A DNA stretch of 64,000 bases. Source: Streptoalloteichus hindustanus. Its GTDB lineage: Bacteria > Actinomycetota > Actinomycetes > Mycobacteriales > Pseudonocardiaceae. Location of the stretch: positions 372,001 to 436,000 of the forward strand of contig NZ_FQVN01000006.1 in NCBI RefSeq assembly GCF_900129375.1. Direction: 5' to 3'. Shown here in pieces: positions 17,376 to 25,910 of the stretch (position 1 is its first letter; the number at the start of each line of letters is the position of its first letter). The position numbers were made by a program, and so were the translations under genes. A model generated the notes under the pieces. That model made no database searches. It had not been told where the DNA came from and was given only the letters and a program-made list of their open reading frames with translations.

Positions 17376-18272
17376 ATGCCGCGTGCCCGCCGTGGTCCAC
17401 GCGCCCTGATCGGAACCCTGCTCGTCGCCGCGGTCGTCGCCAGCGCCACGGTGCTCGTCGGCGGGACGGGCACGCTCGCGGCGACACCGGAGGGGCGCGC
17501 CGGCGGCCCCGTTCTCCTCCCGCCGGCGGAGGGCGACCGGGTGCGGGTGTCCCGCTCGGGCCGGCGCCGGCCCGTCGAGCCGCTCGTGGTCGAGCCGTTC
17601 GTCGTCGGCGGTCAGCGGGCGAGCATCGCGGAGCACCCGTGGGTGGTCCACCTGACCACGAGCAACGGCTACCAGTACTGCGGCGGGGCGATCGTGGCGC
17701 CGAACAAGGTGCTCACGGCGGCGCACTGCGTGGCCCGCCGGGCCCTGTCCGATCTGCGGGTGATCGCCGGCCGGGAGGACAAGCAGTCCGCCGAGGGCGT
17801 CGTCGCCGGCGTGGCGAGCGCCTGGGTGCACCCGTCGTTCCAGTCGACGAACCGGGGTGACGACGTCGCCGTGGTCACGCTCGACCGGACGGTCCCCTAC
17901 CCGGCGGTGGCGGTGGCCGGCGCGGCCGACGCCGCGCTCTACCAGCCGGGGGCCGAGGCCGCGGTGATCGGCTGGGGCGACACCGCCGAGGGCGGGCCGT
18001 CGTCGCGCTACCTCATGAAGGCGGTCGTGCCGGTCATGCCCGACGGGGACTGCTCCAGCGCGTTCCCCGAGTACGACGCGGGCCGCATGCTCTGCGCGGG
18101 CTATCCGGAGGGCCGCATCGACGCGTGCCAGGGCGACTCCGGCGGGCCGCTCGTGGCCGGTGGCAAGGTGATCGGCCTGGTGTCGACGGGGGAGGGCTGC
18201 GCGCGCGCCGGGAAACCGGGGATCTACACGCGGGTCGCCGTCTACGAGGACCTGGTGCGGCCGCGGATCTGA
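17376..18272 (+). CDS. Secreted trypsin-like serine protease 2 (family S1)
   Basis: A 298-residue paralogue of protease 1. Signal peptide to about residue 37 (ending LAATPEG), then an unusually long, basic propeptide of roughly 40 residues (RVRVSRSGRRRPVEP) before the mature start FVVGGQ. Triad H117 (TAAHC), D163 (DDVAVVTLD), S255 (CQGDSGGPL), with Asp six residues before the serine, giving trypsin specificity. The Arg-rich propeptide could be cut by a sister trypsin, which would make a zymogen cascade possible. ATG at 17376 follows GGAAGGAGAGCGCC. Confidence 0.94.
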   Translation: MPRARRGPRALIGTLLVAAVVASATVLVGGTGTLAATPEGRAGGPVLLPPAEGDRVRVSRSGRRRPVEPLVVEPFVVGGQRASIAEHPWVVHLTTSNGYQYCGGAIVAPNKVLTAAHCVARRALSDLRVIAGREDKQSAEGVVAGVASAWVHPSFQSTNRGDDVAVVTLDRTVPYPAVAVAGAADAALYQPGAEAAVIGWGDTAEGGPSSRYLMKAVVPVMPDGDCSSAFPEYDAGRMLCAGYPEGRIDACQGDSGGPLVAGGKVIGLVSTGEGCARAGKPGIYTRVAVYEDLVRPRI

Positions 18273-18734
18273 CGCCGGCGTCTCGCGCTCGCGTGATCAC
18301 GGAAGGGAATCGTCGCTTCGTCTCGTCATCGGGGGATTCGCGGGGGAAACCACTTTCTCCTCTGTCGCGCGGCTCCTGATGTCGGGACCTCTCGAAATAT
18401 TGATCACCGCCGGATCACCTTGCGCGGCGCGGAAAACGAGAAGTCGGGCGTCGTCATCGCCGTGCGCGGCACGGTAAGCCGACCAGACTCGGTCTGACAG
18501 GAGTGACTGTCCCGGCCGTCCTGGTCACCTGACCTGTCACGACGTTCGTGGGCCTCGGGAGCACGAACGGGCGGCTCGGGGAACACGCGACGCGGCGTGT
18601 CGGCGAGTTGACCTTTCCGGGTGGTTCCCGCGTCACACGTGGGGGTCGAGTTCTGGATCTCGGTTTGTGCCTGATCCCCGCCGCTGTTCCCGTGGAGGGG
18701 CACCGGAATCGTCGGGAGCGGAAGGGAGACCGAG
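18273..18734. other. Intergenic region upstream of protease 3
   Basis: About 460 bases with no convincing gene on either strand. It is less GC-rich near 18290-18420 than the surroundings, and presumably holds the protease 3/4 promoter. Short imperfect repeats (CTGACAGGAGTGACTGTC near 18495) are visible. No long hairpin terminator follows protease 2. Confidence 0.6.
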
Positions 18735-19568
18735 ATGGGGAACACCGCGCGTCGTCGGGGCGGACCGCGTCGGATGGTCAGGTGGGTGTGGAGCACGGCG
18801 GCGGCCGTGGTCGTCGCGGCCTTGTCGGTGGTGCCGGCCACCGCGCCGGCGTCGGCGAGCGACGGCCCCGACGGGCGGGTCGTCAACGGCCAACCCGTTT
18901 CGATCGAGGACTTCCCGTGGATGGTGGCGGTGGCCACCCCGTCCGGACAACCGTTCTGCGGCGGGGCCGTCGTCGCGCCGCAGAAGGTGCTCACCGCGGC
19001 CCACTGCGCGGAGAAGGCGAAGGCCAACGACCTGCGGGTGATCGCCGGCCGGACCGACCTGCAGTCCGAGGGCGGCATCGTCGCCAAGGTGGTGCGCACC
19101 TGGTCGCACCCGAAGTTCCACGACCCCACGCCCTACTCCAACGACGTCGCCGTGCTGACCGTCGACCAGGACCTGTCGCAGTCCGCGCTCCGGATGCCGA
19201 CCAGGGACCGGGACCGCCGGCTCTACGACGCCGGCCGCAAGGGCGTCATCCTCGGGTGGGGCCGCACCAGCGAGGGCGGCGACGCCTCACCCCGGCAGCT
19301 CATGGGCGCGATGGTGTCGGTGCTGTCCGACCGGACGTGCGAGAAGGCGTACGGCGCGGAGTACCTGCCCGACCGCATGGTCTGCGCCGGGTACGAGCGC
19401 GGTGGCACCGACGCCTGCCAGGGCGACTCGGGCGGCCCGCTGGTGGTCGACAACCGGGTGATCGGGATCATCTCCTGGGGGACGGGGTGCGCCCGGCCCG
19501 GCAAGCCCGGCGTCTACGCGCGGGTGCTCACCTACTCGCGGCAGCTCAGCCAGGAAATCCAGCAGTAG
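18735..19568 (+). CDS. Secreted trypsin-like serine protease 3 (family S1)
   Basis: A 277-residue secreted protease. Basic start with several Arg, hydrophobic core (VWSTAAAVVVAALSVVPA), cleavage near ASASDG, mature start RVVNGQ. Triad H90 (TAAHC), D137 (SNDVAVLTVD), S232 (CQGDSGGPL); S1 Asp present (TDACQGDS). Protease 4 begins 13 bases after its stop, so the two form an operon. Compared with 1 and 2 this pair shares DLRVIAGRTDL/RLRVVAGRTDL and GWGRTSEGGDASPRQL/GWGRTEESGTASPRQL, marking a second sub-branch. Confidence 0.95.
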   Translation: MGNTARRRGGPRRMVRWVWSTAAAVVVAALSVVPATAPASASDGPDGRVVNGQPVSIEDFPWMVAVATPSGQPFCGGAVVAPQKVLTAAHCAEKAKANDLRVIAGRTDLQSEGGIVAKVVRTWSHPKFHDPTPYSNDVAVLTVDQDLSQSALRMPTRDRDRRLYDAGRKGVILGWGRTSEGGDASPRQLMGAMVSVLSDRTCEKAYGAEYLPDRMVCAGYERGGTDACQGDSGGPLVVDNRVIGIISWGTGCARPGKPGVYARVLTYSRQLSQEIQQ

Positions 19569-19580
19569 CGGGTGGGGACG

Positions 19581-20387
19581 ATGACCAGATCCCGACGCTG
19601 GCGGCTCCGGTCCACGCTGCTGCCGCTGGCCGTGCTGATGTCCCTGGTCCTGCCGGCCCTCTCGCCGGCGGGGGCGCACGCCCGGGCCGACGGGCGGATC
19701 ATCGGCGGCACGCCCGTCGACATCGCCGACCACCCGTGGGTGGTCGCCCTGGTCGACACGACCACGAAGCGCGCGTTCTGCGCGGGGGCGCTGGTCGCGC
19801 CGGCGAAGGTGGTCACGGCGGGGCACTGCCTGCTCAACCGGGACCGGCGTCGGCTCCGCGTGGTGGCCGGCCGGACCGACCTGTTCGCGAAGGACACCGG
19901 GACCATCGCCCGCGTCGCCGGCGCCGCGGTGCACCCCGGTCTGCACACGCCGATGCCCTACGTGAACGACGTGGCGGTGTTGACGTTGGACGGGGCGTTG
20001 CCCTACGGAACGGTGCCGTGGGTGTCGCCGCGGGAGGACGAGACCTACGAACCGGGGACCACGGGCTGGGTGTTCGGGTGGGGGCGGACGGAGGAGTCCG
20101 GAACGGCCTCGCCGCGCCAGCTCAGGACGGTGTCGGTTCCGCTGTGGGACGGGGACGCCTGCGAGGCGGCGTACCCGGACCGGATCGACCAGTCGGCGAT
20201 GGTCTGCGCCGGGACGGGCGGGTCCGACTCGTGCCAGGGCGACTCCGGCGGGCCGCTGGTCGTCGACGGTCGGCTCGTCGGCCTCGTCTCCTGGGGCACC
20301 GGGTGCGGGCGACCCGACCTGCCGGGCGTCTACACCCGGCTGGACCGGTACGCGACCTGGATCGACCGCGCGGTGCGCGCCGCGTGA
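19581..20387 (+). CDS. Secreted trypsin-like serine protease 4 (family S1)
   Basis: A 268-residue secreted protease, last of four. Arg-rich start, hydrophobic signal core (LLPLAVLMSLVLPAL), cleavage near AHA, mature start RIIGGT. Triad H82, D130 (VNDVAVLTLD), S222 (CQGDSGGPL), with trypsin-type Asp. Deviations from its sisters: the histidine motif is TAGHC rather than TAAHC, and the usual CGGxxV is CAGALV, so the active site surroundings are slightly altered. ATG at 19581 is used (GGTGGGG upstream); GTG at 19572 is possible. A perfect terminator follows. Confidence 0.93.
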   Translation: MTRSRRWRLRSTLLPLAVLMSLVLPALSPAGAHARADGRIIGGTPVDIADHPWVVALVDTTTKRAFCAGALVAPAKVVTAGHCLLNRDRRRLRVVAGRTDLFAKDTGTIARVAGAAVHPGLHTPMPYVNDVAVLTLDGALPYGTVPWVSPREDETYEPGTTGWVFGWGRTEESGTASPRQLRTVSVPLWDGDACEAAYPDRIDQSAMVCAGTGGSDSCQGDSGGPLVVDGRLVGLVSWGTGCGRPDLPGVYTRLDRYATWIDRAVRAA

Positions 20388-20389
20388 CG

Positions 20390-20431
20390 ACGGATCGGCG
20401 GGGGTGGCACACGCCACCCCCGCCGATCCGT
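20390..20431. terminator. Bidirectional terminator hairpin
   Basis: Perfect 19-base arms with an ACAC loop, immediately after protease 4 and before the convergent LysE gene. Confidence 0.85.
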
Positions 20432-20438
20432 GTCCGGG

Positions 20439-21062
20439 TCACTGGAAGGCGAGCGCCACCGACATCGCGAGGAAGGCGGTCGCGCTGAGCGCCTCAAGCG
20501 CGTTGTGGACGGAGCGGCGCCGCAGCCGCGGGGCGATCCGGGACGCGGTGAGCACGAGCGCCAGCTCCCAGGTGGCGGCCAGCGCGGTGAACACGCCGCC
20601 GAGCAGGGCGAGCTGGGCGGTCGGGCTGCCCGCCGAGCCGATGAACTGGGGCAGGAAGGCCAGGCAGAACAACATCATCTTCGGGTTGGTGATGTTGCAC
20701 AGGAAGCCCTGGCCGAAGCCGCCGCCGGTCGGCCCGTCGGCGCTGTCGGCGACGACGCCCTCGCGCCAGCCCCTGGCGAGCGCCCGCGCGGTGCTCAGCG
20801 CGAGGTAGCCGAGGTAGGCGGCGCCCAGCCAGCGCAGCCCGGTGAGGATCGCGGGGTGCTGGGCCAGCACGATGCCCAGCCCGGAGACGACCAGCGCGAC
20901 CTGGACGAGTCCCGCGGTGTGGATGCCCAGCAGCGTGCGCAGACCCGCGTGCCGGCCGGCCCGGAGCGAGGTGCGCAGCAGCAGGAACGCGTCCAGCCCC
21001 GGGGTCAACACGAACACGACGGAGGCCAGCAGGAACGCCGGGAGCAAACCGAGGTCCAGCAC
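20439..21062 (-). CDS. LysE family translocator
   Basis: A 207-residue membrane protein with about six hydrophobic segments and the LysE/RhtB signature FVLTPGLDAFLLLRTSLRAG at the N-terminus and GFLCNITNPKMMLFCLAFLP in the middle. Such proteins export amino acids or similar small solutes; which one is unknown. GTG at 21062 follows a GGGAGGGG ribosome site. Monocistronic, converging on protease 4. I looked upstream (21063-21319) for a lysine riboswitch and did not recognise one. Confidence 0.9.
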   Translation of the reverse strand: MLDLGLLPAFLLASVVFVLTPGLDAFLLLRTSLRAGRHAGLRTLLGIHTAGLVQVALVVSGLGIVLAQHPAILTGLRWLGAAYLGYLALSTARALARGWREGVVADSADGPTGGGFGQGFLCNITNPKMMLFCLAFLPQFIGSAGSPTAQLALLGGVFTALAATWELALVLTASRIAPRLRRRSVHNALEALSATAFLAMSVALAFQ

Positions 21063-21319
21063 GGCACACCCCTCCCTTCCACCGATCAGGAGCCGAACAA
21101 ATCACTGTGAACTAGGCCACTTGCCTGGTGAATCTTCGGCTGATCACGAGACTAGCAGAAGGATTTACGGGTTCTTGAGAGATGTGAGCCAGATCTTGAC
21201 GCCACTCCCGGGCGTGGGCCGGAGAAACTGCGGTCGGCGGGGGTCCCCGGCGGAGAATCCGTTGGTCCGATCCGCCTCGTCCCTGCCGCTGTCGGGTGTC
21301 GCCCTGGTATTCAGGGGGC

Positions 21320-21784
21320 GTGACCGCTCAGCCCCTCGCCACGACCGTGCACGTCGCCCGTCCCGACCAGCTCACCGTCCCGGTGCTGTACGCGCTGCTC
21401 AGGCTGCGCTCGGACGTGTTCGTGGTGGAGCAGGACTGCGTGTACCCGGACATGGACGGCCGTGACCTCGACCCCGAGGTGCTGCACCTGTGGGTCTCGC
21501 CCGCCGACGACCCCGAGGAGGTGCTGGCGTGCCTGCGGGTGCTGCCCGAGCCGGACGGCGGCACGCGCATCGGGCGCGTGGTGACGGCGAAGGCCGCGCG
21601 CGGGCGGGGGCTCGCCGGTGACCTGATGTCCGCGGCCCTCGCCGAGGTCGGCTCCGCGCCGTGCGTGCTCAGCGCGCAGACCTACGTCAGGGACTTCTAC
21701 GCCTCGTTCGGGTTCGAGGCCGTCGGCGAGGAGTACCTGGAGGACGGCATTCCGCACGTCGACATGCGGCGCGCCGGGCGCTGA
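21320..21784 (+). CDS. GNAT family N-acetyltransferase, ElaA-like
   Basis: A 154-residue acetyltransferase of the ElaA type. Characteristic N-terminal pattern YALLRLRSDVFVVEQDCVYPDMDG RD, then the acetyl-CoA pyrophosphate loop RVVTAKAARGRGLAGDLM, and the late segment LSAQTYVRDFYASFGFE. The acceptor is unknown. GTG at 21320 lies directly after an AGGGGG tract; GTG at 21296 would add eight residues and is the alternative. Converges with the GntR regulator gene with a 22-base gap. Confidence 0.88.
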   Translation: MTAQPLATTVHVARPDQLTVPVLYALLRLRSDVFVVEQDCVYPDMDGRDLDPEVLHLWVSPADDPEEVLACLRVLPEPDGGTRIGRVVTAKAARGRGLAGDLMSAALAEVGSAPCVLSAQTYVRDFYASFGFEAVGEEYLEDGIPHVDMRRAGR

Positions 21785-21806
21785 GCGTCGACGGCTGGGC
21801 GCGGGA

Positions 21807-22457
21807 TCAGCTCAGCCAGCTCAGGATCACGCTCAGGCTGTCGGCCCAGTTGGCCGTGACGAGCTGGGCTGCGCCTTCCCGGTCGCCCTTCCGGATCGCC
21901 GCGAGGATGCCCCGGTGCTGCTCGTCGGAGCGCTCGCGGCGGCTCACCTCGCGCATGTAGGCGAGCTCGTAGCGCGAGAGGTTGGTGCGCAGGGTTCGCG
22001 TCAACGCGCTCAGGCGGGCGTTGTGGGCCGCGTCGACCAGACCGTCGTGGAAGGCGGTGTCGAGCTGCCAGCGCCGCACCGGGTCCTCGCTCCGGGCGAG
22101 GTCCTCGGCGAGCTCGGTGAGCGTCGGCAGGTCGACGCTGTCCAGCTCCGCCTCCCGCACGGCGAGGGCCTCCAGTGTGCCGAGGATCGGGTACAGCTCG
22201 GCGGCCTCGCGCCCGTCCAGTGGGCGCACCGCGAATCCCCTGGCCAACGCGGACTGGAGGACGCCCTCCGCCTCCAGCCGGAGCAGCGCCTCGCGGACGG
22301 GGGTGCGGGAGACGCCGAGCTGGCGGGTGAGGGTGGCCTCGGTGACCGGGCAGCCCGGCGCCAGCTCGCCCCGCGCGATCATGCCGGCGATGCGGGTGTA
22401 GACCGCCTCGCGGAGCGGCTCGGCGCGGGGGATCGGGGCCTCGACCATGGGCGGCAT
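21807..22457 (-). CDS. GntR family (FCD-domain) transcriptional regulator
   Basis: A 216-residue regulator: winged helix-turn-helix at residues 15-75 (PVTEATLTRQLGVSRTPVRE, LEAEGVLQSALARGFAV) and a helical FCD ligand domain (LDTAFHDGLVDAAHN, RSDEQHRGILAAI). It is divergent from the threonine dehydratase gene. A near-palindrome, CGTAT-N5-ATACG, overlaps its own start codon and a second copy lies 23 bases before the dehydratase, so it most likely represses both. ATG at 22457 is used; ATG at 22448 is possible. Confidence 0.92.
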   Translation of the reverse strand: MPPMVEAPIPRAEPLREAVYTRIAGMIARGELAPGCPVTEATLTRQLGVSRTPVREALLRLEAEGVLQSALARGFAVRPLDGREAAELYPILGTLEALAVREAELDSVDLPTLTELAEDLARSEDPVRRWQLDTAFHDGLVDAAHNARLSALTRTLRTNLSRYELAYMREVSRRERSDEQHRGILAAIRKGDREGAAQLVTANWADSLSVILSWLS

Positions 22458-22474
22458 CGTATTCGATATACGAA
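22456..22474. promoter_or_regulatory. GntR operator 1
   Basis: ATCGTATTCGATATACGAA, containing CGTAT-TCGAT-ATACG. Overlaps the start codon of the GntR gene, fitting autorepression. Shares ATCGTATTCGA-ATAC with operator 2. Confidence 0.75.
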
Positions 22475-22638
22475 GTGATCCACGACGGTGGCGACCCGGG
22501 TTCCACCGATCGTCAGGTGGTTTCCCCGGGCATGGGACGCCCGAGGGTGTCCTTCCTTCACTCTCGCGTCAAGCCTCGCGCTCCAGGTGTCGCGGCGGGC
22601 GGGGCCTGGGGTGAGGGTCGAGAGCCGAAGCCGTGGTA

Positions 22639-22656
22639 GGTATTTCGAATACGATA
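22639..22656. promoter_or_regulatory. GntR operator 2
   Basis: On the minus strand TATCGTATTCGAAATACC, matching operator 1 in 15 of 16 core positions. It lies 23 bases before the threonine dehydratase start, where repressor binding would block transcription or translation. Confidence 0.75.
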
Positions 22657-22678
22657 GGCGAGGGCTAGCCTGCCGTGC

Positions 22679-23641
22679 ATGACGCAGAGCGCGCTGTCGC
22701 TGTCTCCCGAGCGCATCGAGCGGGCGGCACGGGAGATCGACCCCGTGTTCCGGAACACCCCGCAGTTCGCCGACGACCACCTCAACGCCGTCCTCGGCCG
22801 CGAGGTCGTGGTGAAGGTGGAGACGGTCAACCCGATCCGCTCCTTCAAGGGCAGGGGCGCCGACTTCTTCCTCCGCCAGCTCGGCCGGGTCCCCCAGGTC
22901 GTGTGCGCCTCGGCCGGCAACTTCGGCCAGGGCCTGGCCTACGCCGGCCGCGCGCTCGGCGTCGACGTGCACGTGTTCAGCGCCGAACGCGCCAACCCGG
23001 ACAAGGTCGCGCGCATGCGGTCCCTCGGCGCCAGGGTGACGCTGGGCGGCGCGGACTTCGACGAGGCGAAGGAGGCCGCGCGGGAGTACGCGGCCGGCCA
23101 AGCCGACCGGGTCTTCGTCGAGGACGGGCACGAACCCGGCATCGCCGAGGGCGCCGGCAGCATCGCCGTGGAGCTGCTGGGGAGCTCCCGCGAGTCCGCG
23201 CCGCCCGACACCGTGGTGGTCCCCCTCGGCAACGGCGCCCTCGTCGCCGGCGTTGCGCGGTGGATCAGGGAGGTCGCGCCGGCGACCAGGGTGGTGGCGG
23301 TGTGCGCCGCCGGCGCGCCGTCCATGGAGCTGAGCTGGCGAGCCGGTGAGCCCGTGCCGACGGAGCGGGTCGACACCATCGCGGACGGGATCGACGTCCG
23401 GGTCCCGGTCCCGGCGGCCGTGGCGTGGGCGCGCGAGCTGGTCGACGACGTCGTGCTCGTCGACGACGACGAGATGCTGGCGATGGTCCGCGTCGTGCGC
23501 GACACCCTCGGCCTGCTGGTCGAGCCGGCGGCGGCGAGCGGCCTGGCGGCGATCCGGCGGCACGACATCCCCGGCGACCGGCTGGCGACCGTGCTCACCG
23601 GGGGCAACGTCTCCGCCCAGGTCCTGGCGCGGCTCGGCTGA
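22679..23641 (+). CDS. Threonine/serine dehydratase-like PLP enzyme
   Basis: A 320-residue fold-type II PLP enzyme of the IlvA/serine racemase/dehydratase family. The PLP lysine is in PIRSFKGRGADFF (about residue 58). The substrate loop CASAGNFGQGLAYA, phosphate-binding VPLGNGALVAGVARWI and EPAAASGLAAI motifs are present. There is no C-terminal ACT domain, so it is of the short catabolic type; exact substrate (Thr, Ser or a relative) is undetermined. The divergent GntR regulator and paired operators suggest induction by substrate or product. Confidence 0.88.
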   Translation: MTQSALSLSPERIERAAREIDPVFRNTPQFADDHLNAVLGREVVVKVETVNPIRSFKGRGADFFLRQLGRVPQVVCASAGNFGQGLAYAGRALGVDVHVFSAERANPDKVARMRSLGARVTLGGADFDEAKEAAREYAAGQADRVFVEDGHEPGIAEGAGSIAVELLGSSRESAPPDTVVVPLGNGALVAGVARWIREVAPATRVVAVCAAGAPSMELSWRAGEPVPTERVDTIADGIDVRVPVPAAVAWARELVDDVVLVDDDEMLAMVRVVRDTLGLLVEPAAASGLAAIRRHDIPGDRLATVLTGGNVSAQVLARLG

Positions 23642-24424
23642 TCAGCGCCGGCTCGCCGCGCGGAGCCACGCCAGGAGGGCGGCGCGCCCGAGGCTCTCCG
23701 GATCGGCTCCGAGGGCGTCGAGGGTGAGCGCCTGCCGGGTGGCGTGCGGCAGCGCGGCGGCCCAGCGCTCGGCCACCTCGGCCGGGTGGACGGGATCGTC
23801 GACGCAGTACGCCACTCCGGCGGGGGCGGTGATCCGACGCAGGTCGTCGGCCCCGGGGGCGGGGTGGCGCGCGGCCGCGCGCAGCGAGTCGGCCAGGCCG
23901 GAGCCGTGCCACCGCCAGGAGCGGGTCAGCTCGGCGGCCAGCCAGTCGGGCACGCCGTCGGTGGCGGCCCGCAGCGCGGCCTCCACGCCGAGCCGGTCGA
24001 CGGCCTCCGCGCTGGCCAACGCGGCCAGGGCCGCCGGCGCGGTGCCGACGCCGTCGACGCCGTGGGTCCCGTCGGCCCTGCCGGCCCCGTCGGTCGCCCC
24101 GGTGGCGAGCCCGAACCAGCCGGGCAGGGCCAGGAGGAGGCCGGCGCACCGCTCCGGCCGCCGTGCGGCCCACTCGGCGGCCAGGTGCGCGCCCAGCGAC
24201 ACGCCGCCGACGACCACCGGGCGCCCGGCCTCCTCGGCGGCGGCGTCCAACGCGGCCAGGTGGTGGTCGACCAGGCGCGGCCCCGGCCGCGGCGGCACCG
24301 CGACGAGCCGGAACCCCCACGCGGCCAGCGGCCCGGCGAACGCCGCCCGCACGAACTCCGCGTCCGAGCCCGTGCCCGGAAGGATCACCGCCACCGGGCC
24401 CAGTGATCGACTCACCCACTCCAT
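23642..24424 (-). CDS. Alpha/beta hydrolase family protein
   Basis: A 260-residue predicted hydrolase: VAVILPGTGSDAEFVRAAFA oxyanion region, nucleophile elbow VVGGVSLGAHLAAEW (GVSLG) and a late ITAPAGVAYCVDDPVHPAEV acidic/His region. A Gly/Asp-rich insertion (residues about 135-150) follows the LALPGWF strand. It sits next to the OB-fold/DUF3159/CeoBC block, the position of Rv2695-type hydrolases in mycobacteria as I recall, so it probably belongs to the conserved neighbourhood. The first ATG of the frame is used. Substrate unknown. Confidence 0.82.
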   Translation of the reverse strand: MEWVSRSLGPVAVILPGTGSDAEFVRAAFAGPLAAWGFRLVAVPPRPGPRLVDHHLAALDAAAEEAGRPVVVGGVSLGAHLAAEWAARRPERCAGLLLALPGWFGLATGATDGAGRADGTHGVDGVGTAPAALAALASAEAVDRLGVEAALRAATDGVPDWLAAELTRSWRWHGSGLADSLRAAARHPAPGADDLRRITAPAGVAYCVDDPVHPAEVAERWAAALPHATRQALTLDALGADPESLGRAALLAWLRAASRR

Positions 24425-24531
24425 CCACTGATCATCTCCTGGAGCGACGCGTCCGCGCCCCGCTCATGGTTACGCTGGCGAGTGGACGGCTCGTCCGGGA
24501 CGGCGGGCCCCGAGGCGCACAGGAGCGCGAG

Positions 24532-24912
24532 ATGACGGGCAACGGAGGCGGCTACTGGCGCCGCCTCGTACGTCGGCTCACCAGCGACGTGACCGAGCTG
24601 GACGCCGACGACCTCTCCCGGCGGGTGGAGGCGGTGGGCGCGTGTCGCGCCGTCGACTGCCGGTCGGGCGAGGAGGCGACCGTACTCGGTCGGCTACGGA
24701 GTGTGGAACACTGTCCGCGCGACGCGGTCGCGACGCTGGAGGCGGAGCTGTACGACGGCACCGAAGGCGTCACGCTGGTCTGGTTGGGCCGGCGCCGCAT
24801 TCCCGGTATCGAGCCGGGACGCACGATCAAGGCTCGGGGCCGCATCGCCGTCAGGGACGGCCGCAAGGTCCTCTACAACCCCTACTACGAGCTGCAGACG
24901 ACCAACTCATGA
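24532..24912 (+). CDS. OB-fold nucleic acid binding protein
   Basis: A 126-residue cytosolic protein with a single OB-fold (about residues 45-125: ATVLGRLRSVEHCPRDAVAT, then GVTLVWLGRRRIPGIEPGRT and GRKVLYNPYYEL). Members of this actinobacterial family lie next to DUF3159 and dut in many genomes; they are thought to bind nucleic acid but have no defined role. ATG at 24532 follows AGGAGCGCGAG. Its stop overlaps the DUF3159 start (ATGA), so the two are translated together. Confidence 0.9.
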   Translation: MTGNGGGYWRRLVRRLTSDVTELDADDLSRRVEAVGACRAVDCRSGEEATVLGRLRSVEHCPRDAVATLEAELYDGTEGVTLVWLGRRRIPGIEPGRTIKARGRIAVRDGRKVLYNPYYELQTTNS

Positions 24913-25760
24913 CCGAACCCACCGCCCATCGCGCCGCGGAGGACGCCGCCGTCCCCGCCGCCGCGGCACCGCTCCCCGGGAGGGACATGGCCCAGGACAG
25001 CGTGCGGGACCCGGAGCGGGAGCCCGCCCCGGACGCCGAGCGGCAGCAGACCATGCTGGAGATGATGGGCGGGGTCCACGGACTGGTCTACTCGTCGGTC
25101 CCCGTCCTGGTGTTCATCCTGGTCAACGTGTTGACCGGGTTGACCCCCGCGATCTGGTCGGCGCTGGGCGTCGCGGTCGCCATCGCGGTGTGGCGGGTGA
25201 TCCGCAGGGAGCCGGTGCAGCCGGCGATCTCCGGCCTGTTCGGGGTGGGCATCGCCGCGTTCATCGCGCACCGCACCGGCTCGGCCAAGGGGTTCTTCCT
25301 GTTCGGGATCTGGGTGAGCCTGGTCTACGGCGGGGTCTTCCTGGTCTCGGCGCTGGTCCGGTGGCCGCTGGTGGGCGTGGTGTGGTCGGCGCTCAACGGC
25401 ACCGGGTTCGGCTGGCGCTCCGACCGCCGCGTCCGGCTGGCCTACGACCTCGCCACGCTGGCGTGGGTGGTCGTCTTCGGCGCCCGGTACGTGGTGCAGC
25501 AGTGGCTCTACGACAACGACCTGACCGGCTGGCTGGCCGCGGCCCGGCTCGGGATGGGCTGGCCCCTGACCGGTCTGGCGTTGCTGGTCACGGTCTGGGC
25601 GGTGCGCAGGGACACCCAGCGGGTCGCGCGGGAGAACGGCGAGGCCGGGAACCAGGCGGGCAGCGACGCGACCAGTACCGAGGGCGCCGCGGGCGCCAAG
25701 GGAGTGGTGAACCCGGGGACCGGCCCGGAGCAGACGACGTCCGCGTCCTCACCGTCCTGA
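24909..25760 (+). CDS. DUF3159 family membrane protein
   Basis: A 283-residue membrane protein with a polar, Pro/Ala/Glu-rich N-terminus (about 55 residues), then about five or six helices: VPVLVFILVNVLTGL, ALGVAVAIAVWRVI, GLFGVGIAAFIAHRT, FFLFGIWVSLVYGGVFLVSA, LATLAWVVVFGARYVVQQWL and WPLTGLALLVTVWAV. The DUF3159 core LEMMGGVHGLVYSSVPVLVF is obvious. A Gly/Ser/Ala-rich tail of about 50 residues ends it. Restricted to actinobacteria, function unknown, translationally coupled to the OB-fold gene and convergent with ceoC. Confidence 0.92.
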   Translation: MTEPTAHRAAEDAAVPAAAAPLPGRDMAQDSVRDPEREPAPDAERQQTMLEMMGGVHGLVYSSVPVLVFILVNVLTGLTPAIWSALGVAVAIAVWRVIRREPVQPAISGLFGVGIAAFIAHRTGSAKGFFLFGIWVSLVYGGVFLVSALVRWPLVGVVWSALNGTGFGWRSDRRVRLAYDLATLAWVVVFGARYVVQQWLYDNDLTGWLAAARLGMGWPLTGLALLVTVWAVRRDTQRVARENGEAGNQAGSDATSTEGAAGAKGVVNPGTGPEQTTSASSPS

Positions 25761-25838
25761 CGGCCGTCCCCGGCGATGCGGGCCGGACGACGCCCGCTCC
25801 CCGAACGGCACGCGGAGACAGAAACAGGACAGACGACG

Positions 25839-25880
25839 GGTGCCCCTGGTCGAGGAGATCTCTCCGCGACCAGGGGCACC
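25839..25880. terminator. Bidirectional terminator hairpin
   Basis: Perfect 14-base arms (GGTGCCCCTGGTCG and complement), with an inner GGAGATCTCTCC-like stem, between convergent DUF3159 and ceoC. Confidence 0.8.
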
Positions 25881-25910
25881 GGTTCGTTCGGGGTCGGGCG
25901 GCCGGCCGGC

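Noticed and set aside
18404-18640. Short minus-strand frames upstream of protease 3
   Set aside because: No ribosome site, no family resemblance, and composition typical of chance frames. Treated as intergenic.
21063-21319. Lysine riboswitch upstream of the LysE family gene
   Set aside because: No characteristic lysine riboswitch core was recognised, and the exporter family has many substrates.
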